Part shown: piece by piece, positions 43,283-52,209 of the stretch | Numbering within the stretch: position 1 is the stretch's first letter | Layout: each line of letters starts with the position of its first letter | Program-made: the position numbers and the translations under genes | The notes under the pieces: model-generated | Told to the model about the DNA's origin: nothing | The model's database searches: none | Seen by the model: the letters and a program-made list of their open reading frames with translations, nothing else | Assembly: GCA_965240325.2 (NCBI GenBank) | Contig: OZ251254.1 | Coordinates: 186,001 to 250,000 of the forward strand | Direction of reading: 5' to 3' | Length of the DNA stretch: 64,000 nucleotides | Origin: Rebecca billardiae RCC1528 | Lineage: Eukaryota; Haptophyta

Positions 43283-44343
43283 CCGCCGCCACCGGGCGGC
43301 GGCGGCGGCGGCAGTGGCTCGAGCCCGGCCGCCGCCGCCGCCGCCTCCTCCGCCGCCGCGCGGCCGGGCGCCAGAGGGCCGGTGGCAGCGAAGCGCACAG
43401 CGAACGCGCCGAGGCGCACCGCCTGCACGAGGCACAGCGCGCGCCACGCCGCCCACAGCGCCGCGTCCGGCCCCCACCCCGCGCCCTCGGCCACGCCCCA
43501 CGGCCACCCCGCCGCCGGCCGCAGCCATCCTTCCTGCGCCGCCAGCGCGCCCAGCCCCGCGGCCGCGGCCACGCCCATCGCGCCCGCCTCAAACCCGAAG
43601 TCGAGCGAGCCCTGCAGGATGCCGTCGGCGGCGAAGACGCACGCGGAGAGCGGCTGCACGGGCGCGAGCACGCCGCGCAGGATCGCCGTCGCCGACGCGG
43701 CGACCGGCGGCGACGCGGCGAGCGCGGACGCGACGAGCGGCGCCGCGCCCTCCAGCGCAGCGCCCGACACGAGCCCGGCGCACAGCGCCCAGCACAGCAC
43801 GCGCGCGGCGAGCGCGCGCTTCTGGCGCACGCCGCGCGCGCCGGCCACGAGTGCCTGCGCCGACACCGCCAGCGCGTCCGTCGCGAACGAGAGCACCATG
43901 TACACCGCCATCGCCAGCCCGTGCGCGCCCAGGGCGACGGCGACGGCGTCCGCGGCGGCAGCGGCGGCCGCCGGGTCGGGCGGCGCGCTCGGCGCGGCGG
44001 AGAGGGCGGCGCGCGGCACGGACGCGGCGGCGGCGGTGAGGAAGGCGTGCAGCGCGAGCGTGCGCCCCGCGTTCGCGCCCGCGCCGCGGAGGAACGGGCC
44101 GAGCGCCGCCCACGCGCCGCGGTCCGACGCCCACGCCCAGCACGAGATTGCAATCTCGCCAACCTCGGCGCGCGGCCGCGCCGCCGGCGCGCCGCCGGAC
44201 GGGGGGAGCGGCGCGGGTGCGGGCGTGGCGGCCTCCGCGTCCGCCGCGCCGGCACCCGGCCCGCCCTCCGCCTCGGCGCGCGGCGCAGCGCCGGGCGCGC
44301 CGACGCCGCCGTCCGCCTCCGCCTCCGCCTCGGCGGCGGCGGG

Positions 44344-44387
<44 letters not shown>

Positions 44388-45162
44388 CGGCGGAGGCGCG
44401 CGCGACGGCGGCGAGCAGCATGGCTGCCGCGCACCACTCGGCGGCGGCGGTGGCGGCGGCGGCGCCCTCGACGCCGGTGCGCAGGCCGAAGAGCAGCAGC
44501 ACGTCCAGCCCCACGTTCACCGCCCCCGCCGCCGCCGCCGCGTAGAACCCCGTCCGCGCGTCGCCGAGCGCGCGCAGCAGAGCGTTGGCGCTCACGCCGA
44601 GCGCGAGCGCGGGCGCGGAGAGCGCGCGCACGCGCACGAAGGAGAGGGCGGAGGCGCGCAGCGCGGCGGAGGCGGAGGCGGGCGCGAGGAACTCCGGCGC
44701 GCCGCCCGCCGCGTCGCGCGCGTGCCCCGCCGCCACCGCCTCCACCAGCGCGGGCGCGCCCAGCTCGAGCGCGAGCAGCGCCGCGCCGCCGAGCGCGCCG
44801 CCGAGCGCGACCACGCGCAGCCCGGCGGCGCACGCGGCGGCGCGGCCGTCGGAGGCGGCGGTCGCGGCGACGAGCGGCGTGCCCGCCGCGCCGAGCGCGC
44901 CGAGCCCCGCGCCGATCGGCCCGAAGATCGCCGCCGACAGCGCCATCGCGCCGAGCGGCTCCGCGCCCGGCAGCGCGTGCCCGACCAGCGCCGTGTCGAC
45001 GGCGGCGAGGACGGGGTCGAGGGCGAGCGCGGCGAGGGCGGGGAGCGCGAGGGCGAAGATCTGCTGGTCCAGCGCGCCGCCCAGCCGCTCGGGCCCCGCC
45101 GCCGCGCGAGCCGCCGCTGCGCCGCGCCGCCGCGCGAGCGATCGCGCCCTGCCGATGCGCAT
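42097..45162 (-). CDS. MATE-family transporter fused to a gamma-glutamylcyclotransferase-like domain
   Basis: 1021 residues, one exon. Residues about 30-590 are a DinF/EDS5-type MATE exporter. The first half has FALALPALAALALDPVLAAV, DTALVGHALPGAEPLGAMAL and FGPIGAGLGALGAAGTPLVA. The second half has VYMVLSFATDALAVSAQALV and FAADGILQGSLDFGFEAGAM. A Gly/Pro/Ala linker (about 610-725) includes a run of 13 Gly. Residues about 730-960 resemble gamma-glutamylcyclotransferase. VACYGAMLAPAVLRRRGV stands for the YGSNL loop. EGYVLCVSAAELRALCRAEG and GYRLAEVEVEL correspond to the G-V-...-L-..-EG...Y segment with its acidic residue. AYAFLGSRWHC, PSARYLARIREGAEARALS and YRRWLGSLEP complete the fold. A final hydrophobic helix (AVLAAAVGGAALAALRV, about 990) follows. 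MATE proteins export organic compounds by H+ or Na+ exchange. GGCTs cleave gamma-glutamyl bonds to 5-oxoproline. A link to gamma-glutamyl or glutathione-conjugate handling is inference. Confidence 0.8.
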
Positions 45163-45436
45163 GATGGTCGTGGCGCTTTTGACGACCTGAGTCCTTCGCG
45201 GGTTTCGTCGATGGGCAACGGGAACGGGATCGCGGTCCCTCGCCGGGCCTCGCGGAATCTCAAATCACTTGGAACGGGCGGATGAACAGCGCCGCCGCCG
45301 CCCGCTGCCAGCGATGTAGCAGCGCCAGACCACCCCGGCCCCGGCGAGGCCCCGGCCCCGCGGGAGCGGCCCCACCCCGTCCGCACGTCGGCACGACCGA
45401 GCCCAACGGCCGCGCCTCGGCCCGCCCGCGCGCCCC
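45163..45436. other. intergenic between two minus-strand genes
   Basis: 274 bp: MATE gene promoter and the 3' flank of the pseudo-SGNH gene. Nothing else seen. Confidence 0.5.
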
Positions 45437-47872
45437 TCAGTGCAGCGGCGTGGGCAGCAGCACGCGCTCGCCCGCGTGCGGCTGTATCGTCTGCAGCGCG
45501 CCGCACAGCACGTCGCCCATCGCGCGGATCGTGAGCTCGAGCGCGGCGGCCGTCACCTCGTGCGCGCCCCAGCCGGGCGCAGCGGGGCAGGCGGGGGCGG
45601 CGCCGCGCAGGCTGGGCGCCGGACGGGGCTGCGCGCGCGGTCGCGCCTTGCCCGCCGCGGCGGGCGGCCCGCAGCCCGGCGCCCACGCGCGCGCCCACGC
45701 CCCCGGCCGCACCGCCGCGTGCAGCCGGAAGAGCGCCACGCCGTACCGCGCCGACACGACCGCCGCCGCCGTGCCCTCCGCCGACGGCGCCGCGGGCGCA
45801 GGCCCCGGGTAGGTGTGCGCGAGCAGCAGCGCCGCGTGCGGGTGCGCGGCGCGCACGTGTCGGACGATCGCCTCGAGGCGGCGCGCGAGCGGCAGCCAGC
45901 ACGGCCGGCCTGGGGGCGTCGGCTCGGAGCAGTTGGCACCGCCGGCGGCGGCGCCGTCGCCCGCGCCGCCCGCTGCGCCGGGCGGCGCGAGCGCCGCGGC
46001 GCTCGCGTCGACGAGGACGAGGGTGGGCATGGCGCGCGCCTCCCGCCCGTACCGCTCGAGCTGTGGCCGCACGGCGCGCAGCGCCACGTCCGCGCCGTCC
46101 GCGCCGTGCGCGCCGCCGGCGCCGAGCGGCTCGCGCGTGGCCAGGTTGGCCACGCGCACGCGCGGCGCGGGCGCGGCGGCGCGCGGCGCGCGCGGCCGCG
46201 GCGCGGCGCTCCGCGCGTTGAGCAGGCGGGCGAGGCGCGCGGGGTAGGCGCACGCGCTGCCGTTGCTCGGCGGCGCGCCGGCGCCGCCGGGGTCCGCGCA
46301 GCCCACGCCCGCCACCATCGGCCCGCCGAGCGCGACGAGCCGCAACGCCGCCCTCGCCGCGTCCCGCGCGGCCCCGCCCGCGCCCGCCGCCGCGGCGGCG
46401 CCCGCGCCGCCGCCGCCCTCGCCCGGCGCCAGAGGCGGGTGCGGCGGGTGCGGCGGCGCGCCGCCGTGCGCTCGGAGCCAGCGCAGCCACGCCAGCCGCA
46501 CCGGGCTGTTCATGCACTTGGCGCCCGGCGGGCCGGCGGGGAGCAGGGCGGCGAGGCGGTTGAGCCGCTCGGGCAGCAGCACGGCCTGCACCTCCGCGCC
46601 GCCCGGCAGCGGCCGCGGCCGCGCCGCCTCGAGCCCCGGCGGCGGCCGCTGGCCGCAGCCGCCCGCGCGCATGGGCGCGCCGCACGGGCACGGCGAGACT
46701 CCCGTGGTGGCCTCGATGTTGCGCAGGGCGCACGGCGGCGTGCGCAGCCGCTGCGGCGTGGCGCAGTCGAGCGCGGCGCCGCGCCCGCGCGCGTACGCCG
46801 CGCAGCTCCGGTGCGTCGCCCCGGGGCACGGCTCATGCGCCAGCGCCGGCAGGCACTCCGGCCAGCACGCCGGGCAGGCGGTCGCGCGCACGTTGGCGCG
46901 CACCTGGCTCGAGGGCGGCGCAAGTCTGAACAGCATGTGCCGGTTGATCTGGCGCGCGACGAGGCCGTTGGCGACGAGCCACTTGGAGAGCGGCACCTCG
47001 CCCTGGCACCGCGTCGACGCGGGCACGTGCATGTCGCCGAGGTTCGACCCCGCGCCGGCGAAGCACGTGTTGGAGCAGTTGAACGGCGCCCACACGCGCC
47101 ACGCGCCGTAGTACACCGCCGCCGCCTCCGCGCCCATCGCCGCGTACACGTCGTTGACGTACGTGGCGTTGGGCGCGTGGTACCGCCGGCCCCACTTGAC
47201 GACGAGCGTGCGCGGCGTGCCGCGCGCCGGGTCCGGCGCGCACATGTGCGCGTCCATCCGCGCGCGCACGAACAGCGACGTTTCCGGGAAGCTTCGCGCC
47301 GCCCACTCGTGCGCGCGCGCGGCCGCGAGCGTCTGCACGAGCGCGCGCGGGCTGTTGTCGCCGACGGGCGCGCAGGCGGGCGGCGCGGCCTCCTCGAACC
47401 ACGCGCGGCCGAGCACGAGCGCGCAGCGCGTGCCGTTCACCGCCGCGAGCAGCGCCGCCGCGCACGACTCGAACGAGAAGGGCAGGCGCTCGTTGCGCGC
47501 GCCGCCCGCCCAGAAGAAGTGGTCGGCGGGGAAGCGCCCCTTGGGGTAGTGCTGCAGCAGCGCGAGGAGCGAGCCGTGGCCGCGCACGCACTCCTCCACC
47601 GCGAGGCGCACGATCCGCGGCTCGCTGCACCCGCGCGGCAGCCCGGACATCACGAACGTCGCGCGCGAGCTCGGCGCGCCGTGCGTCAGGATGGCCGCCT
47701 CGCGCATGCGCAGGCCGGCGGCGTCGAGGACGCGCTGCATCGCGGCGGAGACGGGCGGGATGGGCGTGCGCTCCGCGGCGGGGAGCGCCCACGCGCCGCG
47801 CGGGCCGCCGCGCGCCGCCGCGCCGCAGGCGAGCAGCATCAGCCGCGCGAGCGCGCGCGGCCCAGGCGCCAT
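45437..47872 (-). CDS. secreted two-domain protein: glycosyltransferase-like plus degenerate SGNH domain
   Basis: 811 residues, one exon, with a signal peptide at the start (MAPGPRALARLMLLACGAAA). It is a paralogue of the divergent gene beginning at 47980. The N-terminal domain (about 50-330) has LLALLQHYPKGRFPADHFFW, FVRARMDAHMCAPDP, YVNDVYAAMGAEAAAVYYGA and a nearly identical shared block WRVWAPFNCSNTCFAGAGSN. The RARMDAH and ND...A.G...YY pattern resembles algal glycosyltransferases. A Cys-rich hinge follows (CPACWPECLPAL). The SGNH-like domain (about 510-800) is degenerate: ALGGPMVAG has Pro where the paralogue has the nucleophile Ser, LVDASAAAL lacks the block III Asn, and PGWGAHEV replaces the Asp-His block. 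Secondary structure landmarks (TIRAMGDVLCGAL) remain. It ends without the C-terminal sandwich domain of its paralogue. It is probably non-catalytic as an esterase. Confidence 0.75.
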   Translation of the reverse strand: MAPGPRALARLMLLACGAAARGGPRGAWALPAAERTPIPPVSAAMQRVLDAAGLRMREAAILTHGAPSSRATFVMSGLPRGCSEPRIVRLAVEECVRGHGSLLALLQHYPKGRFPADHFFWAGGARNERLPFSFESCAAALLAAVNGTRCALVLGRAWFEEAAPPACAPVGDNSPRALVQTLAAARAHEWAARSFPETSLFVRARMDAHMCAPDPARGTPRTLVVKWGRRYHAPNATYVNDVYAAMGAEAAAVYYGAWRVWAPFNCSNTCFAGAGSNLGDMHVPASTRCQGEVPLSKWLVANGLVARQINRHMLFRLAPPSSQVRANVRATACPACWPECLPALAHEPCPGATHRSCAAYARGRGAALDCATPQRLRTPPCALRNIEATTGVSPCPCGAPMRAGGCGQRPPPGLEAARPRPLPGGAEVQAVLLPERLNRLAALLPAGPPGAKCMNSPVRLAWLRWLRAHGGAPPHPPHPPLAPGEGGGGAGAAAAAGAGGAARDAARAALRLVALGGPMVAGVGCADPGGAGAPPSNGSACAYPARLARLLNARSAAPRPRAPRAAAPAPRVRVANLATREPLGAGGAHGADGADVALRAVRPQLERYGREARAMPTLVLVDASAAALAPPGAAGGAGDGAAAGGANCSEPTPPGRPCWLPLARRLEAIVRHVRAAHPHAALLLAHTYPGPAPAAPSAEGTAAAVVSARYGVALFRLHAAVRPGAWARAWAPGCGPPAAAGKARPRAQPRPAPSLRGAAPACPAAPGWGAHEVTAAALELTIRAMGDVLCGALQTIQPHAGERVLLPTPLH

Positions 47873-47979
47873 CGTTGCTGCTCGCGCCGCGCCAGAGGCC
47901 GCGCCGCGACCTTTGAATTTTGATGCGGGCCGGGCCGTGTTCCACGCGCGTGGATGAGAACTGGAGAGGCGTCGTCAGC
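47873..47979. promoter_or_regulatory. shared divergent promoter region of the paralogue pair
   Basis: 107 bp separate the two ATGs. The only AT-rich element is TTTGAATTTTGATG at about 47912. An alternative in-frame ATG for the plus gene at 47923 would shrink the spacer to 50 bp. Confidence 0.45.
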
Positions 47980-50900
47980 ATGGCGGTGATGGCGGTGGCG
48001 CGCGCTGCGCTCGCGGCATCCCTCCTGGCCGCGGCGGCGAGCCAGCCGGACGCGCCGCCCACCCTGCCGCCCACCGTCGTGCCGGAGATGCTCGCCGTGC
48101 TGCGCGACGCCGGCCTCACGCTGCGCGAGCGCGTCGTCCTGCGCACCGCGCCGGGCGGCGGCGGCGACGGCGCCGTGCGCGCCGTGCGCGTCGTGTCCGG
48201 CCTGACGACGGGATGCGAGCGGCGCGTGGTGGCGTCGCTCGCGATGCAGCAGTGCGCCGCCGACCCGTCCGTCGGCGTCGTCGCGCTCCTGCAGCACTAC
48301 GAGCACGGGCGCGCGCCGTGGCCGGCGCGCGGCGCGCCGCCCAAGCGCTCGCCGCCGCCCGTCGCGGCGTGCGCCGGCGCGCTGGCGGCGGCGGCGAACG
48401 GCTCGTCGTGCGCGCTGCTCGTCGTGCACGCGAGCTTCGCGAACAGCTCGAGCCCGCCGCTGTGCGACGACCGCGGCCGCTCCTCCACGCGCGAGACGAT
48501 GGTGTCGACGCTCGCGGCCGCGCGCGCGCACGCGTGGGCGGCGCGCGCCTTCCCGCGCGCGGCGCTGTTCGTGCGCGCCGCGCTGGACGCGCACGCGTGC
48601 GTGCCGGACGCGGCGCGCGTGCGGCCGGGGACGCTGGTGCCCGAGCGGCTCGTCCGCTTCCCCGCGCGCGCCGCCGCGTTCACCACCGCGTACGCGGCGA
48701 TGGGCGCGGAGGCGGCGGCGGTGTACTACGGCGCGTGGCGCGTGTGGGCGCCGTTCAACTGCTCCAACACGTGCTTCGCCGGCGCGGGGTCGAACCTCGG
48801 CGACTTCGCGGTGGGGCCGGCGGCGGTGTGCGCGGAGGGCGTGCCGCTCTCCAAGTGGCTCCTCAGCCACCCCGCCATCCGCGCCACCCGCCACGTCGGC
48901 CGCGACCTCACCTTCAGAGCCAGCGCGCCCACGCCGGCCGCTGCCGCCGAGATCGCCCATCTCGCGTGCCCCGCGTGCTGGCCGGCCTGCCTCGCGCGCC
49001 CGCCGTCGGCGTGCCCGCGGCACCCGCTGTGCCGCGCGTACGCGCGGATCTCGGCGCGGCGCGCGCGCTGCGACAGCCCCTTCCGCGCCGGCTGCGTCCT
49101 GCTCAACCTCGAGGCCACCACCGGGCTCTCGCAGTGCGCGCTGTGCGCGCGCAACCTCACGGCCGCGCGGCTGCGCGCGCACGCGGACGCGGCGCGCGGC
49201 GAGGCGGGTTCGGCGGTGCCGCTGCGCGCGGAGGCGCCGGCGGGCGCGAGGCGCGGCGCGTGCGAGCTCGCGCCCAGCCCGCTCTTCGCGCGCCGCCCCG
49301 CGCTCCCCGCCGCCTTCGCCCAGACCGACGCCCTCGACCTCGGCCGGCTGGCGGCGGGCGCGGCGCTCAGCGCGCCGGCGGCCATGCTGGCGCCCGCGCA
49401 GCGGCGCGCGTGGACGGCCTTCCTCGCCGGCCTCGCGCGCGGCCGCGCGGCCGGCGCCGAGCCCGGGTTCGACGCGCGCCTCGTCGTGCTCGGCGGCTCG
49501 ATGCTCGCGGGCTCCGAGTGCGACGACGGCGTCTTCCCCAAGGGCAGCCCCAGCTGCGCGTACCCGCGCAGGCTGGCGGACGGGCTGGCGCTCAGCTTTG
49601 GGGCGGCGCGCGCGGCGGACGGCGCGGCGGCGGGCGGCGGCGGCGGCGGGCGGGTCGGCGGCGGCGGCGTGCGCGCGGCGGAGGGCGGCGGTGACGGCGG
49701 CGGCGTCGACGCTGCCGCCGCGCGCGGCGCCGTGCAGCTCGACGTGCTCAACCTCGCGGCGGGCGGCACCGCCACCACCTCCGTCCTCCCCTCCCTGCCC
49801 TCCCTGCTCGCACAGGCGAGCGACGACGCCGCCGCGGGCCTGCCCACTGCGGTACTGCTGGACTATTCGGTCAACGACGCAAACCTCGGCGCGGGCTCGG
49901 CGGAGGAGGGCGACCTGGGCCCGGCGGTGGAGGCGCTGCTCCGCTACCTGCTGCGCGCCCACCCGCACCTCGCGCTGCTCCTCTCCGAGACCTACCCCGC
50001 GCGCCACCCATGGATCTCAAACCCAGCGCCGGCCGCGTACAAGCGCGCGGCGGCGCACTACGGCGTGGCGCACTCGGTCTATGGGCGCGGCGTGCGCGCG
50101 TGGGGGCGCGCGTGGGGCGCGGGGTGCGGCGCGGTGCGGCCCGACGCGCACGCGCCGCGCACGCCCGCGGAGAACGCGCCGGGCGGCGACTGCCGCCACC
50201 ACCCCGCCTGGACCACCGAGCAGATGATCGCAGACACGCTCGTCCTCAGCCTGCTCGCGCTCGGCGATCAGCTCTGCGCTGGGGCGGCCGGCGGGGCGGC
50301 AGCGGCCGCGGCGGGGGCCGCGGGCGCGCAGCAGCCTGCCGCCGCCCAGCACAGCGCCCAGCCGGGCGCCGAGCACGCCGGCGCGCAGCGTGCGGCCCGG
50401 CCGGCCGCCGCCGCGTCGCCCGCCGCCGCGCCCGCCCCGGCCAGCAGCGCCGCGCCGCGCGAGCCCTCCGGCGCGCTGCCGCCGCCGCTGCACACGGCCG
50501 CGCAGCTCGCGCGCGTGCGCGTGTGCGAGCGGCCGACGACGCAGCACATCGCGCGCGCGGCGCACGCCGCGGCGGGGGGCGCGCCGCGCGCCGCCCCCGT
50601 GCCGCTGCTCCCAGCCGCCAGCCCCGCCCCCTCCGCCCCCACCGCCGCACCCGCCGTCACCGCCGTGCACGCGCGCGCCGGCCGCTGGGCGCTGTTCGAG
50701 GACCGCGCGGGAAAGCCGGGCTGGATCACATCGGGGCCCCTCGGCTCGCAGCTGGCCGTGCCCGTGCGCTTCGGCGCGCACCCGCGGCTGACGCTGTCCT
50801 ACCTGCAGGGGTACGACGAGGGCCTCGGCTTCGTCGAGCTCGCCTTCACGGACGTGCGCGCGCCCAGTCTCGACGCCGCGCGCCGCCGCGCGCCGGGCCG

Positions 50901-51267
50901 CGAGCCGCCCGCGCCGTGGGCGCGCAAGCGCGCACGCTTCTCCGCGCGCCGCGCTGACGGGCTGCGCGTGTCGCAGACGGCGGTGCTCTCGGTCGACGCC
51001 GCCGACCGCCGGCTGCAGAACTACGCGCACTCGCCCATCTGGTCGCCGCACTTCCACGGCGTGCTCGGCTTCGACATCCCGCCGCACGCCAACGCCACGC
51101 TGACAATCACGCTCGTGTGTGAGCCCGACCCGTCCGCGTGCGCGTGCGGCGGCGACGCGCAGGCCGGCGCGGGGTCGGCCGGGGGCGGGGGCGTGGAGGG
51201 GGCTGGGGCGGCGCCGCCTGTCGGGCGCGGCTGCAAGTTCAAGCTGATCGCGGTGGTCGCGTGCTAG
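47980..51267 (+). CDS. secreted multidomain protein: glycosyltransferase-like, SGNH hydrolase and C-terminal beta-sandwich
   Basis: 1095 residues, one exon. ATG at 47980 gives a clean signal peptide (MAVMAVARAALAASLLAAAA); an upstream in-frame ATG exists at 47923. The N-terminal domain is shared with the divergent paralogue: LFVRAALDAHACVPD, AYAAMGAEAAAVYYGAWRVW and APFNCSNTCFAGAGSN. The SGNH/GDSL domain (about 500-780) is intact: LVVLGGSMLAGSECDD supplies Ser at about 507. NLAAGGTATTS is block II. LLDYSVNDANL supplies the block III Asn at about 631. GGDCRHHPAWTTEQMIAD supplies Asp and His at about 736-740. An Ala/Pro linker leads to a C-terminal domain starting AGRWALFEDRAGKPGWITSG, with FHGVLGFDIPPHANATLTIT and ending CKFKLIAVVAC. 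This is beta-sandwich-like and probably binds carbohydrate. A role in modifying or de-esterifying surface glycans is inferred. Confidence 0.8.
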   Translation: MAVMAVARAALAASLLAAAASQPDAPPTLPPTVVPEMLAVLRDAGLTLRERVVLRTAPGGGGDGAVRAVRVVSGLTTGCERRVVASLAMQQCAADPSVGVVALLQHYEHGRAPWPARGAPPKRSPPPVAACAGALAAAANGSSCALLVVHASFANSSSPPLCDDRGRSSTRETMVSTLAAARAHAWAARAFPRAALFVRAALDAHACVPDAARVRPGTLVPERLVRFPARAAAFTTAYAAMGAEAAAVYYGAWRVWAPFNCSNTCFAGAGSNLGDFAVGPAAVCAEGVPLSKWLLSHPAIRATRHVGRDLTFRASAPTPAAAAEIAHLACPACWPACLARPPSACPRHPLCRAYARISARRARCDSPFRAGCVLLNLEATTGLSQCALCARNLTAARLRAHADAARGEAGSAVPLRAEAPAGARRGACELAPSPLFARRPALPAAFAQTDALDLGRLAAGAALSAPAAMLAPAQRRAWTAFLAGLARGRAAGAEPGFDARLVVLGGSMLAGSECDDGVFPKGSPSCAYPRRLADGLALSFGAARAADGAAAGGGGGGRVGGGGVRAAEGGGDGGGVDAAAARGAVQLDVLNLAAGGTATTSVLPSLPSLLAQASDDAAAGLPTAVLLDYSVNDANLGAGSAEEGDLGPAVEALLRYLLRAHPHLALLLSETYPARHPWISNPAPAAYKRAAAHYGVAHSVYGRGVRAWGRAWGAGCGAVRPDAHAPRTPAENAPGGDCRHHPAWTTEQMIADTLVLSLLALGDQLCAGAAGGAAAAAAGAAGAQQPAAAQHSAQPGAEHAGAQRAARPAAAASPAAAPAPASSAAPREPSGALPPPLHTAAQLARVRVCERPTTQHIARAAHAAAGGAPRAAPVPLLPAASPAPSAPTAAPAVTAVHARAGRWALFEDRAGKPGWITSGPLGSQLAVPVRFGAHPRLTLSYLQGYDEGLGFVELAFTDVRAPSLDAARRRAPGREPPAPWARKRARFSARRADGLRVSQTAVLSVDAADRRLQNYAHSPIWSPHFHGVLGFDIPPHANATLTITLVCEPDPSACACGGDAQAGAGSAGGGGVEGAGAAPPVGRGCKFKLIAVVAC

Positions 51268-51444
51268 CGCCGATGGCCGTCTCCGGCCCGGGCGCCACGG
51301 GGCGACGCGAGCGCATCAGCGCCCATCTGCCGCGCGGCCGCGCCAGCCGCCATGCTGCATGCCAGCAGCAGCAGCATTGATATATGGCGGCAAAATAATA
51401 TAATGATGATGCGCGACTGCTCGTCTGACGACGACTACTGTACT

Positions 51445-51480
<36 letters not shown>

Positions 51481-51650
51481 CGCTGCTAACGACGCGTATG
51501 CCGCCGTGCGCCGCCTGATGGATTCAGTGCGGTTCCGGCTGACGACGACCCGGGTAATGCGCCGCTCCGACGCGCGGCGCCGCGGCGCCGATCCCGTTTA
51601 GCGCACATATATTCTAGCCATTTTGGGCTGGCCGCGCAGCCGCAACCCGG
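51268..51650. other. intergenic between convergent genes
   Basis: 3' flanks of the SGNH gene and the S1-like gene. Contains a short ATAT patch and a (GA)n tract; otherwise nothing. Confidence 0.5.
51445..51480. repeat. (GA)n microsatellite
   Basis: About 17 GA units with one interruption near 51452. Confidence 0.95.
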
Positions 51651-52121
51651 CTATGCCGACGGCGGTGTCGGCGTAACCGATCCGCCCGCCTCCGCAGGCG
51701 CAGCGTCGGCCGCCTCCCCCGAGACTGGCGGCTGTGATGCCGTCGCCGTCATGGAGGACGCAGACGCGGCCGTCGCCGACGCGGCCATGCTCGCGAGCTT
51801 GAGGGTGCTCGCCGAGGCGGGCGTGCGCGGGGGGGCGGCGTCCGCGGCGAGGTTGTACGGCATGAACGCGATCCGGCCGAGCACGTCCAGCAGGACGCCC
51901 TGCCGCGTCTTCTTGATCACGCGCGCGTACACCTCCTGTTGCTCGTCCATGGCGGTCTTGAGCAGCCGCCACGTCGCCTGCTCCTGGGACTCGTCGTCGC
52001 TGTCGACGAGGCGGCCCAGCGGCGTGCGCGGGAGGCCCTCGGCGTCGAGGAGCCTGAACTTCACCACCCGCCGGCCCCCCGTGGAGAGCCACCGCGACGG
52101 CGCGCCGATGAGCCGCATCAT
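51651..52121 (-). CDS. small S1-like protein, possibly mitochondrial
   Basis: 156 residues from tandem ATGs at 52121/52118. MMRLIGAPSRWLSTGGRRVV is basic and amphipathic, like a mitochondrial presequence. VKFRLLDAEGLPRTPLGRL and EQATWRLLKTAMDEQQ lead into VYARVIKKTRQGVLLDVLGR, then IAFMPYNL. That order (G-x-V, then VLLDV, then G...FMP) is the first half of an S1/OB RNA-binding fold. The C-terminal 50 residues are an Ala/Ser/Pro-rich disordered tail. An S1 fragment in an organellar ribosome-associated protein is the best guess; the domain is truncated. Divergent from the next gene by 88 bp. Confidence 0.5.
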   Translation of the reverse strand: MMRLIGAPSRWLSTGGRRVVKFRLLDAEGLPRTPLGRLVDSDDESQEQATWRLLKTAMDEQQEVYARVIKKTRQGVLLDVLGRIAFMPYNLAADAAPPRTPASASTLKLASMAASATAASASSMTATASQPPVSGEAADAAPAEAGGSVTPTPPSA

Positions 52122-52209
52122 CCGCGGCACGCGACGACGATGGCGGCTCTGGCCAGCCAAGCTCAAAGCTCCCTGCCTCGACGCCCGCCGTCACAACGAG
52201 GCGCGCAAG
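52122..52209. promoter_or_regulatory. shared divergent promoter region
   Basis: 88 bp between divergent ATGs, the shortest such spacer in the window; no TATA box. Confidence 0.4.

Noticed and set aside
42109-45285. 1058-residue plus-strand open frame opposite the MATE-GGCT gene
   Set aside because: Arg/Gly/Ala-rich with no motif; a GC-driven shadow of the minus-strand transporter.
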